Assembly (NCBI RefSeq): GCF_009674725.1
Contig: NZ_WKKH01000004.1
Location: 163,169-227,168, forward strand
Length of the DNA stretch: 64,000 nt
Origin: Pedobacter petrophilus
GTDB taxonomy: Bacteria; Bacteroidota; Bacteroidia; Sphingobacteriales; Sphingobacteriaceae
Direction: 5' to 3'
Shown here: piece by piece, positions 1 through 8,458 of the stretch
How positions within the stretch are numbered: the stretch's first letter is position 1
Layout: the number at the start of each line of letters is the position of its first letter
Position numbers and translations under genes: made by a program
The notes under the pieces: model-generated
Seen by the model: only the letters and a program-made list of their open reading frames with translations
Database searches by the model: none
What the model was told of the DNA's origin: nothing

Positions 1-315
1 CATTAAACAAGGTTCTTTCAATGCATCTTCAAATACGGTTACTGTTTTATCCAGTACCGCCAGCGCACACAAACTTTTACCTCTATTTGCTTCTTTAGCT
101 CTCCCCATCCCTACATTAGCTTTAAAAAACACAGCTTCTGCATCTACTAATGAAAGCAGCGATATAGGAACGTTAAAAATTTGGGTAGCAAGTTTGGCGA
201 TTCCATCAAAGCTATCTTCTGATGGGGTATCGGAAATTCTATAACGCTTAAGCGCATCTAGTCTATTGGCATCATTTTCGGGCACAATGTTGATGCCAAA
301 GGTATTTTCAATCAT
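1..315 (-). CDS. GAF-domain protein, probable sensor (3' part cut by window edge)
   Basis: Reading the minus strand from ATG at 315 gives 105 codons that run off the window start with no stop. The product begins MIENTFGINIVPEND and then has RLDALKRYRI, DTPSEDSFDGIAKLA and VPISLLSLVD, the typical opening of Bacteroidota GAF domains that sit at the N-terminus of sensor histidine kinases or diguanylate cyclases. The frame stays open upstream to a TAG at 361-363, but 315 is the first ATG that leads directly into the domain. A TAnnTTTG box lies at 339-346. A cytoplasmic sensory role is inferred from the domain; the output domain lies outside the window, so the full protein type is unknown. Confidence 0.75.
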   Translation of the reverse strand, partial: MIENTFGINIVPENDANRLDALKRYRISDTPSEDSFDGIAKLATQIFNVPISLLSLVDAEAVFFKANVGMGRAKEANRGKSLCALAVLDKTVTVFEDALKEPCLM

Positions 316-338
316 TCTAACTGCATTAACAGTTAAAG

Positions 339-346
339 CAAAGATA
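339..346 (-). promoter_or_regulatory. Candidate -7 box of GAF gene
   Basis: TATCTTTG on the minus strand, an exact match to TAnnTTTG, 23 bases before the ATG at 315. I see no clear TTG-type -33 element at the right distance. Confidence 0.4.
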
Positions 347-362
347 TGTTTTGAAGTGCACT

Positions 363-611
363 ATAGTAAAACACCTAATATAGATAGGTATTGGTTGTAA
401 AATTATTCCCCCATAATTTAAATGCAGATTCCTGATTATCAATTAAACACTACGGCTATTATTTCCAGATTTAATACGAGAATTCCGCTTAAACTTGAAT
501 AATTTTCAGCACATTTTTATAGTGCCAACTTATCTGGTGTTTTGCGTAAATAATAATGATTGACTTGTTAAATCATTTCTAATTAAAAATCAAACCTTAA
601 ATCTATTAAAT
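363..611. other. AT-rich intergenic, no gene seen
   Basis: AT-rich stretch between the divergent start of the GAF gene and the terminator of tatA. Both strands are broken by frequent stops. I see no RNA gene or repeat in it. Confidence 0.5.
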
Positions 612-645
612 AAAAAAAGAGGCTAAAAAATTTTAGCCTCTTTTT
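612..645. terminator. Rho-independent terminator after tatA
   Basis: AGAGGCTAAAA (618-628) and TTTTAGCCTCT (631-641) form an 11-bp stem with an A run on the left and a T run on the right, so it can work on either strand. It lies 9 bases past the tatA stop. Confidence 0.8.
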
Positions 646-653
646 GCAAAGGT

Positions 654-845
654 CTATTTAACCTTCTCGTTAACTGGTGCCGGGATTGGCTCTTCTGCCT
701 GCCCCTGCTTAAATTCTTTAATTCCTTTGCCTAAGCCTTTCATTAATTCGGGGATTTTTTTTCCTCCAAATAGTAATAATATGGCAACGCCGAGGATGAT
801 CATTTCGGGGCCACCCAATAACGCGGCAATTGTGAAATCTTTCAT
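654..845 (-). CDS. tatA: Sec-independent translocase subunit TatA/TatE
   Basis: A 63-residue protein with the TatA plan: an N-terminal transmembrane helix (about residues 14-26, [13 protein letters not shown]), the FGGKKIPEL hinge with its conserved Phe-Gly, then an amphipathic helix ([15 protein letters not shown]) and a short polar tail. TatA forms the channel of the twin-arginine pathway, which exports folded proteins across the inner membrane. The length is at the short end of the family, as is usual in Bacteroidota. It stands alone: tatC is not in the window. The start is the only ATG that keeps the complete helix. A hairpin terminator follows at once. Confidence 0.92.
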   Translation of the reverse strand: MKDFTIAALLGGPEMIILGVAILLLFGGKKIPELMKGLGKGIKEFKQGQAEEPIPAPVNEKVK

Positions 846-984
846 AGGTTCTGTGCTTTTGGTAATAGCATATACGCAAGAAATTTACTTTAGGTTTTTC
901 AATTGCATTTTAATTTACAAACCAAATGAAGCCATCCCTTCAACAAATCTTAAATGAGCTACTTACCAGGTTTTATATAACTTC

Positions 985-1021
985 TTTGAAAAAGATCGTT
1001 ATAGCTATAATCGTAATTTTG
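985..1021 (+). promoter_or_regulatory. Candidate promoter of OmpA-like lipoprotein
   Basis: TTTG at 985-988 and TAATTTTG at 1014-1021 fit the Bacteroidota -33/-7 pattern, with a slightly long spacer of 25 bases. A second TAnnTTTG (TATTTTTG) lies at 1022-1029. The start codon is at 1070. Confidence 0.35.
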
Positions 1022-1069
1022 TATTTTTGATTCAGGCACAAAATTTAACCCTTAAAACCTTTAAAAAAA

Positions 1070-1597
1070 ATGAACATTAAAAACATTTTATTCACCACAC
1101 TCATCGCATTATCTACTTTAACCTTTTATTCTTGCAAAACCAAAAAACTGGCGGCTAAACCGGCGCCTGCTCCGGTAGCTAAACCAGCACCACCTGCAGA
1201 AGAGAAAAAACCAGAACCAGTACCAGAGAAAGAAACTGAACCGGCACCATCAGATAAGCCAAATTTCGACCTTGATAATATTCAGTTTGAATTTAACTCA
1301 TTTGTGCTTAAAACATCCTCATTTGCTATTTTAGATAAAGCAGTGGCAGAAATGAAAAAATCGCCGACAACTAAATTTGTTTTACATGGCCATTCATCTG
1401 CAGAAGGTACTCCTGAATACAATATGTCGCTTTCTGTAGACCGTGCAAATTCGGTAAAATCTTATTTCGTAAATGCTGGTTTAAACGGTGATAACTTCAC
1501 AATAGTTGGTCACGGCGAAAAAGAACCAATAAGCACTAATAATAACGAAGAAGGAAGAACTTTAAACAGAAGAACGGAGATTAGGGTTAAAAACTAA
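1070..1597 (+). CDS. OmpA/Pal-like peptidoglycan-associated lipoprotein
   Basis: A 175-residue protein. Residues 1-22 are a lipoprotein signal with lipobox FYSC (Cys22). Residues 23-63 are a Pro/Ala/Glu/Lys-rich linker likely to span the periplasm. Residues 67-175 are an OmpA_C domain with IQFEFNS, LHGHSSAEGTPEYNMSLSVDRA (shortened: HGHSSAEGTPEYN then LSVDRAN) and the closing GRTLNRRTEIRV motif. That domain binds diaminopimelate-type peptidoglycan in known relatives, so the protein probably ties the outer membrane to the wall. It is a single gene between a promoter and a long hairpin terminator. It could be the functional Pal of a Tol system, but no tol genes are nearby. Confidence 0.85.
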   Translation: MNIKNILFTTLIALSTLTFYSCKTKKLAAKPAPAPVAKPAPPAEEKKPEPVPEKETEPAPSDKPNFDLDNIQFEFNSFVLKTSSFAILDKAVAEMKKSPTTKFVLHGHSSAEGTPEYNMSLSVDRANSVKSYFVNAGLNGDNFTIVGHGEKEPISTNNNEEGRTLNRRTEIRVKN

Positions 1598-1632
1598 TTC
1601 ATTGAGCAGTTTCCTTTCCGGAACAAATATAG

Positions 1633-1687
1633 AATACAATAAGTCTGATGAATACCAACCGTGTTCAGAAAGACTTATTGTATTTTT
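1633..1687. terminator. Long hairpin terminator after OmpA-like gene
   Basis: AATACAATAAGTCT (1633-1646) pairs perfectly with AGACTTATTGTATT (1671-1684), followed by TTT. The 24-base loop contains a second short stem (TGAA with TTCA). It sits 36 bases after the stop codon. Confidence 0.75.
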
Positions 1688-1852
1688 GGTTATGCCCTTT
1701 TGTTCATTATCGAAGATTTTTTCGTGTTTGCATTTACAGCTCCGGGATTTATTTTCAGGGGCTTTTTTATGCTCAAAATGTTACAGCGTTTTCACCTCAA
1801 TCAGTTTCAATTTTGTAAACATTAAATATCTTAGCAAATCAATTAGCTTCAT

Positions 1853-3202
1853 ATGAAAAAAATTTACGTCTTATTAGTAATTTCTTTTTTAATCACATCG
1901 GTTCATGCGCAAACTACGGTTAACCGCCACAGCGAGATCGAGAAAATGGTTAAATCTGTAAATCAGGATTCGCTGAAATCATACATTTCTAAAATGGTTT
2001 TATTTGGTACAAGGAATACATTAAGCGATATTAAAAGCAAAACAAAGGGTATTGGCGCAGCCAGAAGTTGGGTGGTGAGTAAATTTAATCAGTTTGCCAA
2101 ACAAAGTGATGGCAGGCTTACGGCATACTTAGATACCACCACATTTAAGTCCGATGGAAAACGGGTAGACCAAACCACCCTATTGGGAAATGCAGTTGCG
2201 GTATTAAAAGGCACTGATGCAAATGACAAAAGGGTGTATTTAGTGAGCGGCCATTTGGATAGCCGGGTTACTGATGTGATGAACAGAACAAGTAACGCAC
2301 CCGGAGCCAATGATGATGGTAGCGGCGTTGCCGGCGTAATAGAAGCAGCAAGGATTATGAGCCAATATAAATTCCCGGCAACGATCATTTTTGTGGCCGT
2401 TAGTGGTGAAGAACAATCGCTATTGGGATCTGGTTTTATGGCCGCTACCGCAAAAAAAGAAGGCTGGAATGTGGATGCCATGCTGAACAATGACATGATC
2501 GGCAGTAACAATAGTAGCGAGACACAAATTATCGACAATACTCGTTTACGCGTATTCAGCGAAGGATTGCCTGCTTATGAATTAGATAAAAATGCAAAAA
2601 CCATCAGACAATTCGGACTTGAAAATGATGGTAAAAGCCGTCAGCTGGCACGTTATGTTAAGGAAGTGGGCGAACGTTATGTAGATCAGCTGGAAGTTAA
2701 ACTCATTTATAGAAACGACAGGTTTTTACGTGGCGGCGACCATACGCCATTTGTAGAAAATGGTTTTACTGCTGTGAGAATTACGGAAATGAACGAAAAC
2801 TTTGAACATCAACATCAGGATTTGAGAACAGAAAACGGCATCAGGTATGGAGATCTCCAGGAGTTTATGGATTTTGAATACCTTAGAAAAAACACCGGTG
2901 TAAACATAGCCGTTTTGGCCAACCTGGCTAAAGCACCAGCCGTACCAACAGATGTAAAAATAGACGTAAAAAACCTGAGCAATTCTTCTCTATTATATTG
3001 GAAGGCGCCGGCAAACGGAAGTGCGAAAGGCTACTATGTGCTAATTCGTGAAACCAGCAGTCCTGTTTGGGAAAAGAAAATTTTCACGACCAGCACAGAG
3101 TTGAGGATTCCATACAGCAAGGATAATTACTTATTTGCCGTGCAGAGTGTAGGGAGCGAAGATAATGAGAGTTTACCCGTCGTCCCCGGGATTGGCCGCT
3201 AG
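1853..3202 (+). CDS. Secreted M28-family metallopeptidase
   Basis: A 449-residue protein with a signal peptide ending at VHA-Q (residues 1-20). The catalytic part carries the M28 zinc ligands in order: GHLDS (His134), GANDDGSG (Asp154/155), SGEEQ (Glu186/187), NNDMIG (Asp214) and GGDHTPF (His297). These bind two zinc ions in aminopeptidases of this clan. Residues ~362-440 look like a fibronectin type III module (LYWKAPANGSAKGYYVLIRE). The likely role is periplasmic or secreted removal of N-terminal residues from peptides. It is preceded by about 250 bases that hold only the terminator of the previous gene. The exact substrate cannot be read from sequence. Confidence 0.88.
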   Translation: MKKIYVLLVISFLITSVHAQTTVNRHSEIEKMVKSVNQDSLKSYISKMVLFGTRNTLSDIKSKTKGIGAARSWVVSKFNQFAKQSDGRLTAYLDTTTFKSDGKRVDQTTLLGNAVAVLKGTDANDKRVYLVSGHLDSRVTDVMNRTSNAPGANDDGSGVAGVIEAARIMSQYKFPATIIFVAVSGEEQSLLGSGFMAATAKKEGWNVDAMLNNDMIGSNNSSETQIIDNTRLRVFSEGLPAYELDKNAKTIRQFGLENDGKSRQLARYVKEVGERYVDQLEVKLIYRNDRFLRGGDHTPFVENGFTAVRITEMNENFEHQHQDLRTENGIRYGDLQEFMDFEYLRKNTGVNIAVLANLAKAPAVPTDVKIDVKNLSNSSLLYWKAPANGSAKGYYVLIRETSSPVWEKKIFTTSTELRIPYSKDNYLFAVQSVGSEDNESLPVVPGIGR

Positions 3203-3246
3203 TAAAAAAGCTAGGTTTTTCCATTGTTTAACCTCAAATTCGCTGC

Positions 3247-3720
3247 ATGAAATTTAAGCCTTTAGCACTTATAATAAGTATTGCCATTACGTTATCCATT
3301 GGGGCATTGGGCGGCCTGGCAACGACTCAATCTGTAAAAACCTGGTATCCTACTTTAAATAAGCCATCTTTTAATCCGCCGAACTGGTTATTTGGCCCGG
3401 TTTGGACGAGCCTTTATATTTTAATTGGAGTTGCAGCCTATTTAGTTTGGATGAAACGTGATAAAATTGTTCACTTCCCAAGAACAGTTGCCATCTATTT
3501 TATTCAGCTGATTTTAAATTTAGGTTGGTCTTTTATCTTCTTTTACCAGCATGAAATTGGTTTTGCCTTGGCAGAAATTCTAATGCTTCTGACGGTAATC
3601 ATTTTAAACGCTGTGATGTTCTACAGAATCGACAAACGGGCTGGTTTAATCTTTATTCCATACATTTTATGGGTAAGTTTTGCATCATTTTTAACTTATA
3701 ACATCTTCATATTGAATTAA
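3247..3720 (+). CDS. tspO: TspO/MBR family membrane protein
   Basis: A 157-residue, five-helix membrane protein with the family signatures: GALGGLAT near residue 20, WYPTLNKPSFNPPNW then FGPVWTSLYILIGVAAYLVW, QLILNLGWSFIFF, and YILWVSFASFLTYNIF at the end. TspO proteins bind porphyrins and other tetrapyrroles in the membrane and affect stress signalling; the physiological role in Bacteroidota is unsettled. The length matches the family. It begins 44 bases after the M28 peptidase and is followed after 28 bases by the patatin gene, so a small transcription unit is possible. Confidence 0.93.
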   Translation: MKFKPLALIISIAITLSIGALGGLATTQSVKTWYPTLNKPSFNPPNWLFGPVWTSLYILIGVAAYLVWMKRDKIVHFPRTVAIYFIQLILNLGWSFIFFYQHEIGFALAEILMLLTVIILNAVMFYRIDKRAGLIFIPYILWVSFASFLTYNIFILN

Positions 3721-3748
3721 TTTTAAAAGAAAACCTTATTTTAGGGGA

Positions 3749-6067
3749 GTGGTAGCTTTTAAAAGATTTATGCTGTTCCTCTTCGTTCTGTGCTATACCC
3801 AATTGCATGCGCAAAAGGTAGGCTTGGTTTTTAGTGGCGGTGGTGCAAAAGGCTTAGCGCATATCGGAACACTAAAAGCGCTTGAGGAAAACCACATCCC
3901 GATAGATTATATCACCGGAACATCAATGGGCGGTATTGTTGGTGCCATGTATGCATCGGGCTATTCGCCCTTAGAAATAGAAAAAATAGCGGTAAGTGAT
4001 GAATTTCAAAATTGGGTAAACGGCCGCTACACCAGCGATTATACGTATTATTTTCAGAAAAAAGCGCCAAACGCTTCTATGCTTACAGCAAAAGTGGCTA
4101 TAGATACCGGTTTTCATTTTAACTTCCGATCCAATCTGATCAATGATATCCCTTTAAATTTTGCCTTTTTAGAGCTATTTTCTCAGGCATCTGCCGTATC
4201 TAAAGATGATTTTAACCACCTCTTTGTGCCCTACCGCTGTATGGTTGCCGATGTACTTTCGCAAAAAAGCATTACCGTGAGTAAAGGTAGTTTAGCAGAA
4301 GCCGTTCGGGCTACCATGACGGTTCCCATTATTTACCGCCCCATTAAACTGGATGGAAAATATGTTTTTGATGGAGGCCTGTACAATAACTTTCCTGCAG
4401 ATGTAATGGAAAAAGAGTTTAAGCCAGATTATGTGATCGGCGCCAATGTATCTTCCAAAACCTATAACGAATACCCGAAAAACACCGACGACCGGCTCAT
4501 GAACCGCTTTCTGGTCTACATGTTTTTGTCTAAATCAGACTCCACAATGATCGGCAAAAACGGCGTTTACATCCAACCAGAACTGGCAGAATACAGCGTA
4601 ACCAACTTTGGCCCCGTAAAAGAACTGATTAAAAAAGGTTATGATGCCACCATAGCAAACATGCCCCGAATAAAAGAATTGATTAAAAGACGGGTTAGCG
4701 ATGATGATCTGGAACAAAAAAGAGCGAAATTTAATTCAAGAAAACCAGATTTAAAGTTCAGTAATGTTTCGGTTTCCGGCGTAAATAGCCAGCAGAAAAA
4801 ATACATTGAAAGGTTATTTAAGAGCGATCAGGCTACTTTTAATTTAACAGACATTAAACGCGGTTACTACAAGCTGGTTGCTGATCAGACTTTCGAAACC
4901 GTTTATCCAAAAATTTCTTATCAGGCGGCAACCGATAGCTATACTTTCGAAGTGGTTGCCCAGCCCAAGAAGAGTTTTAAGCTGGAACTGGGTGGTAATA
5001 TATCTACCCGCCCCATCAGCAATGTTTTTTTGGGTGCAGAATATAATTACCTTAACCGCAAAGCCTATACTTTTGGCACCAGTTTTTATTCCGGCCGCTT
5101 TTACGAATCTGTTCAGCTCAATGGCCGTGTAGATTATCCCACAAAACTGCCCTTGTTTTTAGCGGCAGAACTCACCTACAATCACTGGAATTACTACAAT
5201 ACAAGTCAGATTTTTATCGAAAATCCGCGACCAATTTACATCGAACAATCCGATAGAAAAATCGACTTAATGATGGGTGTACCCTTAAATTACAACACCA
5301 AAATTGTACTGCATGCTACGTTCATCAACAATAATGACCGTTACAGTCCGAACAATACATTTGCGGTAGGTGATTTATTCGATCAAACCATTTTTAATGG
5401 CTTTAGAGGATCTCTAAACCTCGAAAAAAATTCGCTAAACAGAAAACAATACGCCACTAACGGACAAAATTTTTCCCTTAGCTTTAATTATACCACGGGT
5501 AGAGAAAACTACAACCCCGGCAACATATTTCGCAATACGCTAGGCTATATCGAACCTGATGCTATAAGCAGACTACACCATTGGGGCAGTATAAAGATAA
5601 CCCAGGAAAATTATTTTCTTCACCTTAAAAAATATACGCTTGGCTACATTATCGAAGGTGTAATTTCCAATCAGCCCTTATTTAACAATTATTATTCAAC
5701 GCTGCTGGTTTCTCCGGCCTTCTATCCTCTTCAGGATAGCCGTTCACTTTTCCTCGATAAATTCCGGGCATCAACATATGCCGCCGGTGGATTGAAAAAT
5801 ATTTACAATCTTAAAAAGAACCTCGATTTTAGAGGCGAAGCCTATTTATTTCTGCCGCACAAAGAATTTGAACGCACTGGTTTACAAGATGTAACCTATG
5901 CAAAAGCCGTTACCAAAATCCGCTATGCAGCAACAGCTGGCATGGTTTACCATACACCGCTCGGCCCGGTTAGTTTAAGTTATAATTTATATAATGATGC
6001 CATTAAAAGAAATGGTGTATTATTGCATATCGGTTATTTAATTTACAATAAACGTTCTATCGAATGA
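3749..6067 (+). CDS. Patatin-like phospholipase fused to POTRA and outer-membrane barrel
   Basis: A 772-residue protein. Signal peptide ~1-22 (ends LHAQ). Patatin domain ~23-330 with the oxyanion loop SGGGAKGLAHIG (29-40), nucleophile elbow GTSMGG (Ser59) and the Asp of DGGLYNN (Asp208). Residues ~335-405 look like one POTRA domain, and ~410-772 like a 16-strand-type Omp85 barrel rich in alternating aromatic strands. This is the layout of PlpD-type (type Vd) autotransporters and of the RssA/YjjU-like Bacteroidota homologues. The start is GTG at 3749; the next ATG (3770) would lose the Lys-Arg of the signal peptide. AGGGGAG just upstream resembles a ribosome site. The next gene overlaps it by 4 bases. 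Confidence 0.9.
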   Translation: MVAFKRFMLFLFVLCYTQLHAQKVGLVFSGGGAKGLAHIGTLKALEENHIPIDYITGTSMGGIVGAMYASGYSPLEIEKIAVSDEFQNWVNGRYTSDYTYYFQKKAPNASMLTAKVAIDTGFHFNFRSNLINDIPLNFAFLELFSQASAVSKDDFNHLFVPYRCMVADVLSQKSITVSKGSLAEAVRATMTVPIIYRPIKLDGKYVFDGGLYNNFPADVMEKEFKPDYVIGANVSSKTYNEYPKNTDDRLMNRFLVYMFLSKSDSTMIGKNGVYIQPELAEYSVTNFGPVKELIKKGYDATIANMPRIKELIKRRVSDDDLEQKRAKFNSRKPDLKFSNVSVSGVNSQQKKYIERLFKSDQATFNLTDIKRGYYKLVADQTFETVYPKISYQAATDSYTFEVVAQPKKSFKLELGGNISTRPISNVFLGAEYNYLNRKAYTFGTSFYSGRFYESVQLNGRVDYPTKLPLFLAAELTYNHWNYYNTSQIFIENPRPIYIEQSDRKIDLMMGVPLNYNTKIVLHATFINNNDRYSPNNTFAVGDLFDQTIFNGFRGSLNLEKNSLNRKQYATNGQNFSLSFNYTTGRENYNPGNIFRNTLGYIEPDAISRLHHWGSIKITQENYFLHLKKYTLGYIIEGVISNQPLFNNYYSTLLVSPAFYPLQDSRSLFLDKFRASTYAAGGLKNIYNLKKNLDFRGEAYLFLPHKEFERTGLQDVTYAKAVTKIRYAATAGMVYHTPLGPVSLSYNLYNDAIKRNGVLLHIGYLIYNKRSIE

Positions 6068-6594
6068 AACACGTTATCCTATTTTGCTCGCTCTGCTTAA
6101 TTACATTTTTCAGCACGGCTCAAACTGCAAGCATTAACAATTTTCTGGTAAAGGAAAATCTAATTAAAAACAATAAATTAGCTATTATAGCCGCAGATTC
6201 GCTGAATGTTCCTAATGAAAACATTAACGGAACCTATACTTTTAGCGTAAGTGGTTTTACCCAAATACTTAAATTTAATGATGGTATAGCAGTATTACCA
6301 TTGCCGGTAGATAAATCTACTTTCGTATATATCAAACATCAAAACGACTCTGGCACGCACAGCAAACTCATTTATGTGTACAAGAAAGAGAATGATTTAA
6401 ATCCTTACACCATCAACAGCCTTTGGTTGTTTATCATTCCAATTGCGCTCATTGTAATTGCCTTTGCATTTAGAAAGCTGATTATTTTTGTTGTAATTGC
6501 GTTTTTGGTATTCGTATATTTTAACCACAGTGCAGGCTTAAATCTTTCTACGTTTTTCGAAAGTATATTTGATGGTTTAAAAAATCTGGTCTGA
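6064..6594 (+). CDS. Unrecognised exported membrane protein coupled to patatin gene
   Basis: I do not recognise this 176-residue protein. Residues 1-20 form a signal peptide (ends STAQ). Residues ~21-110 are a polar extracytoplasmic region with beta-like segments (TYTFSVSGFTQILKFNDGIAVLPLPV). Two adjacent hydrophobic helices follow (~121-138 and ~141-156), then a short amphipathic tail. Its ATG overlaps the stop of the patatin gene (ATGA), so the two are probably translationally coupled and may act together at the envelope. No catalytic motif is visible. Confidence 0.72.
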   Translation: MKHVILFCSLCLITFFSTAQTASINNFLVKENLIKNNKLAIIAADSLNVPNENINGTYTFSVSGFTQILKFNDGIAVLPLPVDKSTFVYIKHQNDSGTHSKLIYVYKKENDLNPYTINSLWLFIIPIALIVIAFAFRKLIIFVVIAFLVFVYFNHSAGLNLSTFFESIFDGLKNLV

Positions 6595-6791
6595 ATTTAG
6601 GAAAGCAATTGCAGTGTCAATCGGAACCAGCATCCTGGTCTTCCGCTAAATCTTCTTTCATTCAGCTTGAAAAAATCATACATCGAATAAAGAAGGATAC
6701 CGCTGCAACCCAGTTTAAAGAACATAGATCTGTGCTTTTGGGTGGGGTTTACAGGCAAGGGTTATAAATCAAAAACGAAAGGTTAAGTAAA

Positions 6792-7715
6792 ATGCGTATA
6801 GCTGTGATAGATCTTGGTACCAATACGTTCCACCTGCTTATTGCAGAAACAAGCGGTCAGGATTTCAAGGTATTGTACAAAACAAATGTTCCGGTAAAGC
6901 TGGGCGAAGGCAGAATAAATGATAATATCATCATCCCGGCAGCATTTGAAAGGGGAATCAGCTGCCTCAAAAATTTCAAAGAAACAATAGTTGGCTTCCA
7001 GGTAGAACGGGTAAAAGCAACGGCTACTTCAGCTGTTCGCAGTGCAGGTAATGGAAAGAAATTTGTTGCTGCAGTAAAAGAGCTGACCGAAATTGAAATC
7101 GAAATTTTATCCGGAGAAGAAGAAGCTGCGCTTATTTATGAAGGCGTAAAGTTAAGTGGCGCTATCGAAGATCTATCCTTGATTATGGATATTGGTGGTG
7201 GAAGCGTAGAATTTATCCTTTGCGATACGGAAAAGCTCATCTGGAAAAAAAGTTATAATATTGGCGCAGCACGTTTAATGCAAAGGTTCTTTAAATCAGA
7301 TCCTATTTCTGATCAGGATAAAAATGAGATCCTGGTACACATTCAGGAAGCGCTAACCGACTTGTTTGACGTATGCGAACTCCATCAGCCAAAAACATTA
7401 ATCGGATCAGCAGGAGCCTTTGAAACCTTCGCAGAATTAGTAAGCGCTGAAAAAAATAAAATGATTGACGTAGCCACGGTCAAATCTTATCCATTTAATT
7501 TTGATGAATACATTGCACTCTCCATTAAATTAATCAATTCCACACATCAGCAGAGGGTAGAAATGCCAGGCATTATTCCATTAAGGGTAGATTTGATTGT
7601 GATTGCTGCCCTCATTACCAATTTCGTTTTAGGCAGACTTAAAATCAACCAGCTCCGTTTATCAACTTACGATTTAAAAATGGGCATTCTGGCTAACCAA
7701 ATACAGCGCTATTAA
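6792..7715 (+). CDS. Ppx/GppA-family phosphatase
   Basis: A 307-residue cytoplasmic protein of the ASKHA fold. The phosphate-1 loop is VIDLGTNTFHLLI (residues 5-17), the catalytic acid region is LSGEEEA (Glu109-111), and phosphate-2 is IMDIGGGSVEF (131-141). This is the single-domain form (about 300 residues) that hydrolyses polyphosphate or pppGpp in relatives. The C-terminal HD-like domain of long exopolyphosphatases is missing, as in many Bacteroidota. No ppk gene is next to it. Its last 4 bases overlap the convergent gene on the minus strand. Which of the two substrates it prefers cannot be decided here. Confidence 0.87.
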   Translation: MRIAVIDLGTNTFHLLIAETSGQDFKVLYKTNVPVKLGEGRINDNIIIPAAFERGISCLKNFKETIVGFQVERVKATATSAVRSAGNGKKFVAAVKELTEIEIEILSGEEEAALIYEGVKLSGAIEDLSLIMDIGGGSVEFILCDTEKLIWKKSYNIGAARLMQRFFKSDPISDQDKNEILVHIQEALTDLFDVCELHQPKTLIGSAGAFETFAELVSAEKNKMIDVATVKSYPFNFDEYIALSIKLINSTHQQRVEMPGIIPLRVDLIVIAALITNFVLGRLKINQLRLSTYDLKMGILANQIQRY

Positions 7716-8386
7716 CTTTTTTTAGGTGTTTGAATCATTATTTCGCCCATAATCATCGGCTCGTCTTTCAATATGAAGTCGTTCTGCTTTACTTTTGTAT
7801 AATTGATGATAATCGTAGCAGAATACCTGGCACTTTGAACAGAGAGTTTATTATTTTTGATGTTTAACCCATTCTTTAAAATAATCTCATATTGACCATT
7901 TTGGTCTGTCATTGCATAATATGGCGTATTTAAAATAACTAAACGAATTCCGGCAACGGGCTTTTTGTTGGGGCCTAAAATTCTACCGGTAACTTTATTA
8001 ACCACAAGCGGTTTGTCTGCATTTTTCTCATTACCTTTTACAATAGAAATTTCTGTAGCCAGAGGTAATACAGATGCATTTGTGCTCTGTGTAAATACAC
8101 TCATACCAATGGCCAATACACCTAAATATTTCATCCAGTTTCTATTAACTGGCTTAACTAACAGGTAATAATTGAGCTGATTTAATTGCGTTTCGCTTAA
8201 ACGGCCACAAACTGTAGAGACTGATGTAGTTAATACCGAGATGATTTCAGCATTGCTATACCCTGTAAAGTCAATTACATTTTTACTGCAGGAGTTACAG
8301 AAACTGAAGCCAGCCTTTTTTTCCATCTCATCCCAGTTTTGAGTGCAAGATTTTGCAATGGTAACCTTTGTTTGTGGATCTTTCAT
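7712..8386 (-). CDS. CarboxypepD_reg-like protein with N-terminal four-Cys module
   Basis: A 224-residue protein. Residues 10-62 carry a cysteine module: C14..W18..M21, FCNSC (Cys30, Cys33), KNVIDFTGYSNAEI, and VCGRL (Cys60). The same pattern recurs at the N-terminus of many Bacteroidota proteins and could bind a metal, but no function is established that I know of. One membrane helix lies at ~84-100. Residues ~130-190 resemble a carboxypeptidase regulatory-like beta-sandwich (VTGRILGPNKKPVAGIRLVI, then DQNGQYEI). It converges on, and overlaps by 4 bases, the phosphatase gene. The domain order suggests a cytoplasmic Cys module linked to a periplasmic sandwich. Confidence 0.75.
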   Translation of the reverse strand: MKDPQTKVTIAKSCTQNWDEMEKKAGFSFCNSCSKNVIDFTGYSNAEIISVLTTSVSTVCGRLSETQLNQLNYYLLVKPVNRNWMKYLGVLAIGMSVFTQSTNASVLPLATEISIVKGNEKNADKPLVVNKVTGRILGPNKKPVAGIRLVILNTPYYAMTDQNGQYEIILKNGLNIKNNKLSVQSARYSATIIINYTKVKQNDFILKDEPMIMGEIMIQTPKKS

Positions 8387-8458
8387 GATTTAGATTTTGC
8401 TTACATGATGAAAAATAATTTATTATTCCATAATATTTAACAAATAAATATTGTTGGT

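Noticed and set aside
1602..1856. 84-residue open frame after the OmpA-like gene
   Set aside because: It runs over the long terminator hairpin, has no domain or signal and ends inside the start of the M28 gene.
6595..6791. Possible ppk remnant before the Ppx/GppA gene
   Set aside because: I looked for polyphosphate kinase residues in all frames and saw none.
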